From Paracoccus liaowanqingii (GTDB lineage Bacteria; Pseudomonadota; Alphaproteobacteria; Rhodobacterales; Rhodobacteraceae), in contig NZ_CP040763.1 in the NCBI RefSeq assembly GCF_004683865.2, positions 62,001-126,000 on the forward strand: a stretch of DNA of 64,000 bases, in the 5' to 3' direction. The position numbers were made by a program, and so were the translations under genes. Positions within the stretch are counted from its first letter, which is position 1, and the number at the start of each line of letters is the position of its first letter. Positions 24,181-33,500 of this stretch are shown here, piece after piece. The notes under the pieces were generated by a model. That model saw nothing but the letters and a program-made list of their open reading frames with translations. It was not told where the DNA came from and did no database searches.

Positions 24181-25800
24181 ATGAAAAAGCTGCTCTGTTC
24201 CTCTGCCCTGATCGCCGCGCTGGCCCTGCCCGCCCTGGCGCAGGATTATACCCCCGATCCGGCGGCCGTGCCCGGCGGCATGATCACCGTCACCTACAAG
24301 GACGACGTGGCGACCCTGGACCCGGCCATCGGCTATGACTGGCAGAACTGGTCGATGATCAAGTCGCTGTTCGACGGGCTGATGGACTATGTCCCCGGCA
24401 CCACGGAACTGCGCCCCGGCCTGGCCGAAAGCTATGAGGTGTCCGAGGACGGCACCGTCTTCACCTTCACCCTGCGCCAGGGCGTGACCTTCCACAACGG
24501 CCGCGAGATGACGGCCGAGGACGTGAAGTACTCGCTGGACCGCGTCACCGACCCGGAAACCCAATCGCCCGGCGCGGGCTTCTTCGCCTCGATCGCGGGT
24601 TTCGACGCGGTCTCGGCGGGCGAGGCCGACAGCCTGTCGGGGGTCGAGGTCATGGACCCGCTGACCGTCCGCATCACCCTGTCGCGCCCCGATGCGACCT
24701 TCCTCCATGTCATGGCGCTGAACTTCGCCTCGGTCGTGCCGCAGGAGGCGGTCGAGGAGTTCGGCGCCGATTTCGGCAAGAACCCCGTCGGCACCGGCGC
24801 CTTCACCCTGGCGGAATGGACCATCGGCCAGCGCCTGACCTTCGAGAAGAACGCCGATTACTGGCGCGACGGCGTCCCCTATCTGGACGGCATCACCTTC
24901 GAGGTGGGCCAAGAGCCCATCGTGGCGCTGCTGCGCCTGCAGCAGGGCGAGGTCGACGTGCCCGGCGACGGCATCCCTCCGGCCAAGTTCCAGGAGGTGA
25001 TGGATGATCCCGACCAGGCCGCGCGCGTGGTCGAGGGCGGCCAGCTGCACACCGGCTACATCACGCTGAACGTGGGCGTCGAACCCTTCGACCAGCTGGC
25101 CGTGCGCGAGGCCGTCAACATGGCCATCAACAAGGAGCGCATCGTCCAGGTCATCAACGGCCGCGCCGTGCCCGCCACACAGCCCCTGCCCCCCTCGATG
25201 CCCGCGTATACCGAGGGCTTCGCGGGCTTTGCCCATGACGTCGAAGGTGCGAAAGCCAAGCTGGCCGAGGCCGGGCTGGCGGACGGCTTCACCACCCAGC
25301 TTTACGTGATGAACACCGATCCGAACCCCCGCATCGCGCAGGCCATCCAGCAGGACCTGTCCCAGATCGGAATCGAGGTCGAGATCCGCAGCCTGGCGCA
25401 GGCCAACGTGATCGAGGCCGGCGGCGCCGGAGAGGCGCCGATGATCTGGTCGGGCGGCATGGCCTGGATCGCGGACTTTCCCGATCCGTCGAACTTCTAC
25501 GGCCCGATCCTAGGCTGCGCGGGGGCGGGCGACGGCGGCTGGAACTGGTCCAAGTTCTGCGACGAGGCGATCGACGCCAAGGCCACCGAGGCCGACAGCT
25601 TCACCGACCCCGCCTCGCCCGAGCGGCTGGAGCTGTGGTCGCAGGTCTATCAGGACGTGATGGCCCAGGCCCCCTGGGTGCCGGTCTTCAACGAACAGCG
25701 CTACACGATGAAGTCGGCGCGCATGGGCGGCGAGGACGCGCTCTATGTCGATCCGGTCTCGATCCCGGTGAACTACGACTATGTCTACGTGACCGAGTAA
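24181..25800 (+). CDS. ABC transporter substrate-binding protein, DppA/OppA (SBP_bac_5) family (cluster B)
   Basis: A 539-residue periplasmic protein with the signal peptide MKKLLCSSALIAALALPALA cleaved before QDYTPD. The family signatures FTFTLRQGVTFHNGREMTAE and VKYSLDRVTDPE are near residue 100, and NPVGTGAFTLAEWTIGQRLT follows. Unlike in clusters A, C and D, the binding-protein gene lies after the permeases. It is followed closely (4 bases) by the FmdA/AmdA-type gene. The ligand is presumably the amide or peptide-like compound sensed by the AmiC homologue. Confidence 0.92.
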   Translation: MKKLLCSSALIAALALPALAQDYTPDPAAVPGGMITVTYKDDVATLDPAIGYDWQNWSMIKSLFDGLMDYVPGTTELRPGLAESYEVSEDGTVFTFTLRQGVTFHNGREMTAEDVKYSLDRVTDPETQSPGAGFFASIAGFDAVSAGEADSLSGVEVMDPLTVRITLSRPDATFLHVMALNFASVVPQEAVEEFGADFGKNPVGTGAFTLAEWTIGQRLTFEKNADYWRDGVPYLDGITFEVGQEPIVALLRLQQGEVDVPGDGIPPAKFQEVMDDPDQAARVVEGGQLHTGYITLNVGVEPFDQLAVREAVNMAINKERIVQVINGRAVPATQPLPPSMPAYTEGFAGFAHDVEGAKAKLAEAGLADGFTTQLYVMNTDPNPRIAQAIQQDLSQIGIEVEIRSLAQANVIEAGGAGEAPMIWSGGMAWIADFPDPSNFYGPILGCAGAGDGGWNWSKFCDEAIDAKATEADSFTDPASPERLELWSQVYQDVMAQAPWVPVFNEQRYTMKSARMGGEDALYVDPVSIPVNYDYVYVTE

Positions 25801-25804
25801 CCCC

Positions 25805-26764
25805 ATGTGCAAGCAGTGCGACTATACGATCCACGGCGCGCAGCATCACTTTGGCTGGGACAATTCCATCGCCCCGGTCCAGACCGTCGCGCCGGGATCG
25901 ACGATCCTGTTCCAGTGCCAGGATTCCTCGGCGGGCCAGCTTGGCCCGTCCTCCAGCGTCGCCGACGTGGTGGCGCTGGATTTCGGCAAGATCAACCCCG
26001 TGTCCGGCCCCGTCTTCATCGAGGGGGCCGAGCCGGGCGATGCGCTGAAGATCACGCTGGATCACTTCGCGCCCCGCGAACAGGACGGATCGGCCTGGGG
26101 CTGGACGGCCAACATCCCGGGCTTCGGGCTGCTGGCGGACCAGTTCACCGACCCGGCGCTGACCATCTGGCGCTATGACGCCGCGACCTTGGCCCCCGCC
26201 TTGTGGGGCCAGCACGGGCGGGTGCCGCTGAAACCCTTCACCGGGACCATCGGCGTGGCGCAGGCCGAGCCGGGGCTGCATTCCATCGTCCCGCCCCGCC
26301 GCACGGGCGGCAATCTGGACATCCGCGACATCGCCACGGGCACGGTCCTCTACCTGCCGGTCGAGGTCGCGGGGGCGCTCTTCTCCGTGGGCGACACCCA
26401 TGCGGCGCAGGGTGACGGAGAGGTCTGCGGCACCGCCATCGAAAGCCCGATGGATGTCACCCTGACGCTGGATCTGGTCAAGGGCGCGAACCTGAAGATG
26501 CCGCGCTTTAACACGCCCGGCCCCGTGACCCGGCATCTGGATGCCAAGGGATATGAGGTGACGACCGGGATCGGTCCCGACCTGATGACCGGGGCGCGGC
26601 AGGCGGTGGAACAGATGGTCGATCTGCTCTGTGCGCAGCACGGGATGGCGGCCGTCGATGCCTATATGCTGGTCTCCACCTGCGGCGACCTGCGCATCTC
26701 GGAGATCGTGGACATGCCCAACTGGGTCGTGTCCTTCTATTTCCCGCGCGCGGTCTTCGAATGA
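25805..26764 (+). CDS. Acetamidase/formamidase (FmdA/AmdA family), cluster B
   Basis: A 319-residue cytoplasmic amidohydrolase. Its family signature is VGDTHAAQGDGEVCGTAIE, and HHFGWDNSIAPV and GKINPVSGPVFIEGAEPGDAL are typical of the shorter acetamidase/formamidase group. It is only distantly related to the enzyme at 82-1068. The ATG at 25805 lies 4 bases after the binding-protein stop, and its stop overlaps the start of the fused ATPase (ATGA), placing the enzyme between transporter subunits. It should release ammonia from an imported amide; a cysteine pair at the N-terminus (CKQC) is notable. Confidence 0.9.
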   Translation: MCKQCDYTIHGAQHHFGWDNSIAPVQTVAPGSTILFQCQDSSAGQLGPSSSVADVVALDFGKINPVSGPVFIEGAEPGDALKITLDHFAPREQDGSAWGWTANIPGFGLLADQFTDPALTIWRYDAATLAPALWGQHGRVPLKPFTGTIGVAQAEPGLHSIVPPRRTGGNLDIRDIATGTVLYLPVEVAGALFSVGDTHAAQGDGEVCGTAIESPMDVTLTLDLVKGANLKMPRFNTPGPVTRHLDAKGYEVTTGIGPDLMTGARQAVEQMVDLLCAQHGMAAVDAYMLVSTCGDLRISEIVDMPNWVVSFYFPRAVFE

Positions 26765-28512
26765 CCGACACGCCGCTTCTGTCGGTGCAGGGGCTGACCG
26801 TGTCGGTCCGGGACCGGGGGGTGCTGCGCCCCCTGGTCCAGGATCTCAGCTTCGATCTGCGGGCGGGCGAGGTGCTGGCCATCGCGGGCGAAAGCGGCTC
26901 GGGGAAATCCATCACCTCCCTGGCGCTGATGGGGCTGTTGCCGCCGAACGTCGCGGTCACCTCGGGCCGGATGGTGCTGGACGGCACCGATCTGGCGAGC
27001 CTGCCGGAATCCCAGATGCGGCCCCTGCGCGGCGCCAAGGTGGCGATGATCTTTCAGGAACCGATGACCTCGCTCAACCCGGTGCAGACCATCGGCACCC
27101 AGCTGGCCGAGGCGATCCGCGCCCATGATCCCGTCTCGCGCGGGCAGGCCCGGGCGGCGGCGGTGGGCGCGCTGCGGCAGGTCCGCATCTCGGAACCCGA
27201 ACGGCGCATGGGGCAGTACCCGCACGAGCTGTCGGGCGGCATGCGCCAGCGGGTGATGATCGCCATGGCGCTGGCCCTGCGCCCGGCGCTGCTGATCGCG
27301 GACGAGCCCACCACCGCGCTGGACGTGACCGTGCAGCGCGAGGTGCTGGACCTGCTGCGCGACCTGCAGGGCCAGACCGGCACCGCCATCATCCTGATCA
27401 CCCATGACATGGGCGTGGTGGCCGAAACGGCCGACCGCGTCGTGGTCATGCAGGCCGGCCGCCGGGTCGAGGAGGGCACCACCCCGCAGGTCTTCGCCGC
27501 GCCCCGCGCGGCCTATACCCGCGACCTGCTGGCCGCCGTGCCGCGCTTGGGCGCCGGGGCCCTGCGCGCCGCCCCGCCGCCGCCCGAGGCGCCCGTCCCC
27601 GTGGCCCGCCTGTCCGAGGCCAGCGTGCATTTCGACATCGGCGCGAACTTCCTCGGCCGCCCCACGCATCGCGTCCATGCGGCCCTGGGCGTCAGCTTCG
27701 ACATCCGCCCCGGCGAGACCTTCGGCCTGGTCGGCGAAAGCGGCTGCGGCAAGTCCACCGTCGCCAAGGCGCTGGCCGGGCTGGTGCCCCATCAGGGCCG
27801 GATCGAGGTCGGGGGCCGCGCCCTGTCGGACCTGACCGCGCAGGGCCGGAAGGACATCTGCCGCGACATCCAGATGGTCTTCCAGGACCCGATGGCGGCG
27901 CTGGACCCGCGCATGAAGGTGGGCGACGCGGTGGCCGAGCCGCTGGTCATCCACCGCATCGGCACCCCTGCCGAACGCCGCGCCCTGACCGAGGACCTGT
28001 TCCGCCGCGTGGGCCTGACCCCCGACCAGATGTCGCGCTATCCCCACGAATTCAGCGGCGGCCAGCGCCAGCGCATCTGCGTGGCGCGCGCCCTGGCGCT
28101 GCGCCCCCGGCTGATCATCTGCGACGAAAGCGTGTCCGCGCTGGACGTGTCGGTGCAGGCCCGCGTGCTGGCCCTGCTGGAAGAGCTGAAGGCCCAGTCC
28201 GGCGTGTCCTACCTGTTCATCAGCCATGACATGGCCGTGGTCGAGAACATCGTCGACCGGCTGGCGGTGATGTATCTGGGCCAGATCGTCGAGATGGGCA
28301 GCCGCGACCAGATCTTCGGCAACCCGCAGCATCCCTATACGCGCCGCCTGCTGGACGCGGTGCCGATCCCCGACCCCGCCCGCCGGGGCCGCGCCCATCT
28401 GCGCCCGGCGGGCGAGATCCCCTCGCCCCTGCATCCCGTCGGCACCCCCCCGGCCCGGCACCGCCTGCACGACATCGGCCACGGCCATCTCGTCGCGCCC
28501 GAGGCTGCCTGA
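26761..28512 (+). CDS. Fused DppD-DppF-type ABC transporter ATPase (cluster B)
   Basis: A single 583-residue protein with two complete ATPase halves. Half one has [26 protein letters not shown] and [15 protein letters not shown]; half two, from about residue 285, has GESGCGKSTVAK, FSGGQRQRICVARAL and LIICDESVSALDVSV with FISHDMAVVE. The fusion replaces the DppD and DppF pair and should be enough to power the permease pair at 22352-24156. The C-terminal tail is shortened compared with DppF and lacks the cysteine-containing oligo_HPY end. It is the last gene of operon B. A similar fusion is found at 43700-45373. Confidence 0.93.
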   Translation: MTDTPLLSVQGLTVSVRDRGVLRPLVQDLSFDLRAGEVLAIAGESGSGKSITSLALMGLLPPNVAVTSGRMVLDGTDLASLPESQMRPLRGAKVAMIFQEPMTSLNPVQTIGTQLAEAIRAHDPVSRGQARAAAVGALRQVRISEPERRMGQYPHELSGGMRQRVMIAMALALRPALLIADEPTTALDVTVQREVLDLLRDLQGQTGTAIILITHDMGVVAETADRVVVMQAGRRVEEGTTPQVFAAPRAAYTRDLLAAVPRLGAGALRAAPPPPEAPVPVARLSEASVHFDIGANFLGRPTHRVHAALGVSFDIRPGETFGLVGESGCGKSTVAKALAGLVPHQGRIEVGGRALSDLTAQGRKDICRDIQMVFQDPMAALDPRMKVGDAVAEPLVIHRIGTPAERRALTEDLFRRVGLTPDQMSRYPHEFSGGQRQRICVARALALRPRLIICDESVSALDVSVQARVLALLEELKAQSGVSYLFISHDMAVVENIVDRLAVMYLGQIVEMGSRDQIFGNPQHPYTRRLLDAVPIPDPARRGRAHLRPAGEIPSPLHPVGTPPARHRLHDIGHGHLVAPEAA

Positions 28513-28565
28513 CGCGCCCCTGCGCGGGACGCCCGTGACGCCGTGCGCCCCGGTCCCGGCCACGG

Positions 28566-28586
28566 CCTGCCGAGGCGCGCGGCAGG
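28566..28586 (+). terminator. Hairpin after operon B
   Basis: CCTGCCG and CGGCAGG pair around a seven-base loop, 54 bases after the operon B stop. No U run follows, so any termination would be inefficient or Rho-dependent. Confidence 0.35.
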
Positions 28587-28653
28587 TCGATCGGGCCCGC
28601 CCTCCCCTCTTTGGCCCGCCTGCCTGAACGGGAGCGTCAGGCCGCCCGCTCCT

Positions 28654-28683
28654 CCTGCAATTGCAGGGCGGCGAAGCTTCGCC
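28654..28683. repeat. Two adjacent 14-bp palindromes upstream of the stress genes
   Basis: CCTGCAATTGCAGG (28654-28667) and GGCGAAGCTTCGCC (28670-28683) are perfect palindromes two bases apart, just upstream of the EcfG-type promoter. They could be operator sites or a small RNA structure. No bound protein can be named. Confidence 0.45.
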
Positions 28684-28712
28684 CGCCCTCCCGAAACCGT
28701 GCAGAACTTGCC

Positions 28713-28737
28713 GGAACAAACGGCAGACCAATCCGTT
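28713..28737 (+). promoter_or_regulatory. EcfG-type general stress promoter (GGAAC-N16-CGTT)
   Basis: GGAAC at 28713-28717 and CGTT at 28734-28737 are separated by exactly 16 bases, which fits the consensus of the alphaproteobacterial general stress sigma factor EcfG. The -10 end lies 23 bases before the ATG at 28761. The downstream genes encode DUF2382/YsnF-type proteins of the kind often under stress control, which supports the call. Confidence 0.72.
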
Positions 28738-28760
28738 TACTGCCACCACAGGAGGCCGAC

Positions 28761-29195
28761 ATGGCAGACGACCGCGACGACGCCGTTCTTCCCCTGATCG
28801 AGGAGCGGCTGACGATCACCAAGGACCGCCGGATGACCGGGCGAGTGCGCGTCAGCACCACGACCGAGACCGTCGACAGCAGCTTGCCCGTCGAACTGTC
28901 GGGCACCGAGGTGCATGTCGTCCGGGTGCCCATCGATCGCAGGATCGACACGGTTCCCGAGATCACCACCGAGGGCGAATTGACCATCGTCCCGGTGGTC
29001 GAGGAACGCATGGTGATGACGCGCGAACTCTACCTGCGCGAAGAGATCCACATCCGGCGCATCGACTTCCAGGACACCCAGGAAGTGCCCGTGTCGGTCA
29101 GGCGGCAGACTGCCCATGTTGAACATCTCGGTCCCGACGATGCCGGGACCGGCACGGCGCCTCTCCATTCAAAGGATGATCACGATGACCTATGA
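28761..29195 (+). CDS. DUF2382 (YsnF/AvaK-like) stress protein
   Basis: A 144-residue acidic protein made almost wholly of a DUF2382 domain. The pattern PLIEERLTITKDRRMTGRVR, PVELSGTEVHVVRVPIDRRI and PVVEERMVMTRELYLREEIH shows the repeating charged beta-strand units of the family. AGGAGG precedes the ATG at 28761. DUF2382 proteins are linked with general stress and desiccation responses but have no known reaction. The promoter upstream is of the EcfG type. The C-terminus overlaps the next gene by 11 bases. No signal peptide is present, so it is cytoplasmic. Confidence 0.85.
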   Translation: MADDRDDAVLPLIEERLTITKDRRMTGRVRVSTTTETVDSSLPVELSGTEVHVVRVPIDRRIDTVPEITTEGELTIVPVVEERMVMTRELYLREEIHIRRIDFQDTQEVPVSVRRQTAHVEHLGPDDAGTGTAPLHSKDDHDDL

Positions 29196-30045
29196 CAACG
29201 AAACTTCGATGACCGGCGCAGCGAACCGCTCGGTTTCGGCCATGTTCGACAGCCGTGCGGAGGCGCAGGCCGCCGTCGACCGCCTGAAGGGCACCGGCGT
29301 CTCGGACAACCAGGTCCGCATGACCGAAGGCGCGACGGACACCGCCACCACCGGCCGTGCACCCGAGCAGGACAAGGGGTTCTGGGACAGCCTCAGCGAC
29401 TTCTTCTTCCCCGACGAGGATCGCTACACCTATGCCGAGGGCCTGTCCCGCGGCGGTTGCCTGGTGACGGTGTCGAACCTCACCTCGGCGGAATACGACA
29501 TGGTGCTGGACATCCTGGATGACGAGGGCACCATCGATCTGGACGCCCGCGAGGCCGACTGGCGCTCGGAAGGCTGGGGCGGCTACGAATCCAGCCCCTA
29601 TGCCGCAGGCGGCATGGCGGCCGACACCGGCCGCGCGCCCGCGACCACCGACCAGGACAGCATCCCGGTCGTGGAAGAGCAGCTGACCATCGGCAAGCGC
29701 GACACCAGCCACGGCCGCGTCCGCGTCCGCGCCTATACGGTCGAGGAACCCGTCAGCGAGACGGTCAACCTGCGCGAGGAGCGGGTCGAGCTGGAGCGTC
29801 GTCCCGTCGACCGCGCCGTAACCGGCACCGAGGCGGCCTTCCAGGACCGCACCATCGAGGCCGAGGAATATGCGGAAGAAGCCGTCGTCTCCAAGGAGGC
29901 CCGCGTGGTCGAGGAGATCGCCCTGCGCAAGGTCAGCGACACGCATCAGGAAACCGTGTCCGACACGGTCCGCCACACCGAGGTCGAGGTCGAGGATGAC
30001 CGCACCGCCGCAGACCGCACCGGCCTGAACCCGACGCGCAAGTAA
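29185..30045 (+). CDS. YsnF/DUF2382 stress protein with an N-terminal general-stress-protein-17M-like domain
   Basis: A 286-residue protein with two parts. Residues 15-115 (VSAMFDSRAEAQAAVDRLKG, then GGCLVTVSNLTSAEYDMVLD) resemble the GSP17M/YflT-like module, and residues 150-275 (IPVVEEQLTIGKRDTSHGRV to VVEEIALRKVSDTHQETVSD) form a DUF2382 domain related to the preceding gene. I start at the ATG at 29185 because AAAGGA lies nine bases before it; the in-frame ATG at 29176 is the alternative. It overlaps the upstream gene and is followed by a strong terminator, so the two form one stress operon. Molecular function is unknown. Confidence 0.85.
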   Translation: MTYDNETSMTGAANRSVSAMFDSRAEAQAAVDRLKGTGVSDNQVRMTEGATDTATTGRAPEQDKGFWDSLSDFFFPDEDRYTYAEGLSRGGCLVTVSNLTSAEYDMVLDILDDEGTIDLDAREADWRSEGWGGYESSPYAAGGMAADTGRAPATTDQDSIPVVEEQLTIGKRDTSHGRVRVRAYTVEEPVSETVNLREERVELERRPVDRAVTGTEAAFQDRTIEAEEYAEEAVVSKEARVVEEIALRKVSDTHQETVSDTVRHTEVEVEDDRTAADRTGLNPTRK

Positions 30046-30055
30046 GCGTCGCGGG

Positions 30056-30124
30056 GCGCCCGGGGGAACCGGGCGCATCCGGTCCGAACGACCCCCGGCG
30101 GGCATCTGCCTGCCGGGGGTTTCT
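30056..30124 (+). terminator. Double-hairpin terminator of the stress operon
   Basis: A first hairpin has 8-bp arms GCGCCCGG (30056-30063) and CCGGGCGC (30069-30076). The main terminator has 14-base arms at 30091-30104 and 30107-30120 with one wobble pair, followed by TTTCTCC. It separates the stress operon from the convergent response-regulator gene. Confidence 0.72.
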
Positions 30125-30165
30125 CCATGCCGAACGCCGCCGGCCCGAAGGCCGCCGCAGCGTCC

Positions 30166-30531
30166 TCAGCCGTCGATCATCTGCCGCATCCGGCGCAGCA
30201 CCACCGCGATGTCCAGCGGCTTTTCATAGCGCGTCGCCTGCCGCAGCCGGGTGGGCAGCACCAGATCGTCGTAGCCCGTGGTGAAGACGAAGGGCACCTG
30301 CCGGTCCATCAGCATGTCCGCGACCGGAAAGACCGTGCTGCCCTGCAGGTTCACGTCCAGGATCGCCCCGTCGATGGGTCGCCCCGAGGCGACCAGGTCC
30401 AGCGCATCCTCCAGCGATCCGACCGGCCCAAGGACATCGGCCCCGGCATCGCGCAGTTCCGTCTCCAGCTCGCAGGCCAGCAGGTACTCGTCCTCGACGA
30501 TCAGGATGGTGCGGTGGCGCAGGTCAGGCAT
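30166..30531 (-). CDS. Single-domain response regulator (receiver only)
   Basis: A 121-residue CheY-like receiver. The acidic pair is in ILIVEDEYLL near residue 12, the phosphoacceptor Asp in DGAILDVNLQG near residue 59, and the conserved Lys in RYEKPLD near residue 103. No output domain is present. The start overlaps the end of the HWE-kinase gene by 8 bases, so the two are co-translated and likely partners. Single-domain receivers of this type often feed into, or drain phosphate from, the alphaproteobacterial general stress pathway, which is attractive next to EcfG-controlled genes but unproven. Confidence 0.9.
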   Translation of the reverse strand: MPDLRHRTILIVEDEYLLACELETELRDAGADVLGPVGSLEDALDLVASGRPIDGAILDVNLQGSTVFPVADMLMDRQVPFVFTTGYDDLVLPTRLRQATRYEKPLDIAVVLRRMRQMIDG

Positions 30532-33500
30532 GGGGTTCCCCCGGGCCGGCGCTGGCCGAGACGGGCAGCGAGATCGTGCAATGCACCCCCTCGGGGCCCA
30601 GGTCGTAATAGGTGCGGGCGTTCAGCTGATAGGGCAAGGCCCGCTCGATCAGCTCGCGCCCCTGGCCGGGATGGGCCGGGGGCGTGCCCGGGGGCGGCAT
30701 GGTCACGCCCGTCTCGCGCCAGTCGATATGCAGCCAGGGCCGCGCCCCCTCGCCCGAGGGGTCCAGTGACCAGCGCACGTCCAGCCGCCCTTGCGGCTGG
30801 CCGAGCGCGCCGTACTTGACGGCGTTGGTCGCCAGCTCGTGCAGCGCCATCGCCAGCGTCTGCACGGTCGAGGACCGCAGCCGGATGCCCGGCGGCCCGC
30901 GCAGGGTCAGGCGCTCGCACTCGCCGCACATCGCGGCCAGCTCGGCGCGGATCAGCTCGTCGAAGGTCACGCGGTCGGGATCGGCCAGCCGCGACAGCAG
31001 CCCCTGCACGCGGGACAGCGCCGCCAGTCGGTCATGGAACCGGGCGCGGAAATCGGCCACGCCGTCGCTGCCGCGCGCCGTCTTGTCCGAGATCGCCCGG
31101 ATCACCGCGATCAGGTTGCGGGTGCGGTGCTGCAGCTCCGCGACCAGCACCTCCTGCCCCTCCTGCAATTCCTTCAGCGCCTGCACGTCAGTCGAGGTGC
31201 CCAGCCATTCGCCGATGCGCCCCGCCTCGTTGCGCACAGGGACGGACCGCGAATGGTGCCAGATCCACGCCCCGTCCGAGGCCCGGCGGATCCGGTACTC
31301 GACATCCAGCAGGCCGCTTTTCGTCGCCGCGTCCCAGGCCCGCCGCACCTCGGCATGGTCGTCGGGATGGACGACCGCGTACCAGCCCGACCCGAAGCTG
31401 TCCTCGGGGCTCTGGCCGGTGAAGTCCAGCCATTGCGCGCTGACCCAGGTCCACAGGCCCTTGTCGCAGGCCCGCCAGACCAGCTGCGGGATCCCCTCGA
31501 CCAGGCTCTTCAGCCGCGCCTTGCTGGCCTGCAGCGCATCGGCCGCCCGGTGGCGGTCGGTCATGTCCTGTCCGATCTTGAGGAAGCCCGTCGCCGCCGC
31601 CTCCGTGCCAAGGCGCGTCAGCGCGCCCTCGATGAAGACGCGGCTGCCGTCCTTGCGCAGATGCCAGCGGACCTCGGGCGCACGCCCCGTCGTCAGGGCC
31701 AGCCGCATCTCGGTGTCGGGGGCGCCCCGGTCGCGGTCCTCGGCGGTGAACAGCACGCGCGCATCCATGCCCACGGCCTCGGCGCGCGACCAGCCGAAAA
31801 CGGCCTCGGCCCCCTCCCACCAGTCGGTGATGACGCCCTCGGGATCGGTGGTGAAGATCGCGTAGTCGCGCGCATTCTCGACGATCAGGGCCAGCCGTTC
31901 CTCGCGTTCGCGCAGGTCGGCCAGGGACCGCTTCTGCACGGTGATGTCATGGCCGATCCCGGCGATGCGCTGGACGCGGCCCTCCCTGTCGGTCAGCGGG
32001 AAATCGGTGTCGCGGATCCAGCGGGTGCCGCCGTCGCGCCCGTGGCGGATGCGGAACTCGTGCGTGACCTGCTCGCCCGCCTCGACCCGGGCGACATTCG
32101 CCAGCGTCCGCGCGCGGTCCTCGGGATGGACCAGCCCCAGCCAGGTCTGCAGCGTGGAATCCTGCACGAAGCTGTCCAGCTGGGCGCCATAGACCTCGGC
32201 AAAGGCCGGGCTGACATATTCGACCTGCCGCGAGCGGATGTTCCGGACCCAGATCACGTCGGGCGAGACCTCGGCGAACTGCCGGAACCGCGCCTCGCTG
32301 TCGCGCATCGCCTCCTGCGCGCGGGCATGCTCGACGGCGGACCAGGTCCGCTCGGCCACCTCGGTGATCAGGATCCGGTCCTCGGCGGTCCAGTGGCGCG
32401 GCGCGCTCTGCTGCACATAGAAGCAGGCGATCCAGCGTCCGTCCCGGACCAGCGGCACCGCGATCCCCGAGCGCATGCCGCCCAGCCCCTCGTAGATCGC
32501 GGCCAGCCCCTGCAGGCGCGGATCCAGGCGCGTGTCCTCGATGATCAGCGCCTCGCCCCGGCGGTACATGGCCAGCGCCGCCGCGCCGAAATCGCCCACC
32601 CGGCAGGTGCCCGCATGGCTGGCCATCACGCCGTCGGTCCAGTCGCCCTTCACGGTGAACAGCTGCCCCGTCTCGTCCAGCTGCCCGTAGCCGCAGCGCC
32701 CGACGCCCAGATGCTCGCCCACCAGCGCGCTGGTCGCCACCATGATGCCCACCGGATCGACCACCGTGCGCAGCGCGTCGCTGAGCCGGAACAGGAAGGC
32801 CTGCCGCTCTTCCGAGGCGCGCAGCGCGGCCTCGGCCTCGGCCTGCGCCTGCGCCGCCTGCCGCGCGGCGGTGATGTCGCTGGCCGAGCCCAGCCATTCG
32901 GTGATCCGGCCCGCGTCGTCCAGGACGGGCACCGCCCGCGAGCGGGTCCAGCCCAGGGATCCGTCGCGGCGGATGACGCGGTGTTCCAGCTCGAACACCG
33001 CCTTGGCCGCGATGGCCTGGGCGATGGCCGCATAGACATGGGGCTGGTCGTCGGGATGGATATAGCGGTCCAGCCAGGTCCCGCCGGGCGCGCTGGTGTC
33101 GGGCAGGAAGGCCTTTCCCTCCAGCTGGCGCATCTGGGACCAGTCGGGGCTCATCCGGTAGATCGCGTCGGACCGGGCCAGGGCAAAGGCCCGGAACAGC
33201 GCCTCGCTGTCGCGCAGACGGTCCTCGGCCTGCTTGCGCAGGGTCACGTCGCTGGCGGCGCCGAACCATTCCAGGATCTCGCCCTGAGCGTCCAGGATCG
33301 GCACCGCGCGGGATTGCGCCCATCCGATGCTGCCATCCAGCTGCCGCACCCGGTGTTCCAGCTGGAAGATGCCCTTGCGCGCGATCGCCTCGTTGATCGC
33401 CAGCAAGGCCACCGGGTGATCCTCGGGCGGCAGGTAGTCGCGCAGCCAGTCGATGCTGGGGCTGACCGTGTCAGGAATGAAATCGCCGCCCACCAGCGCG

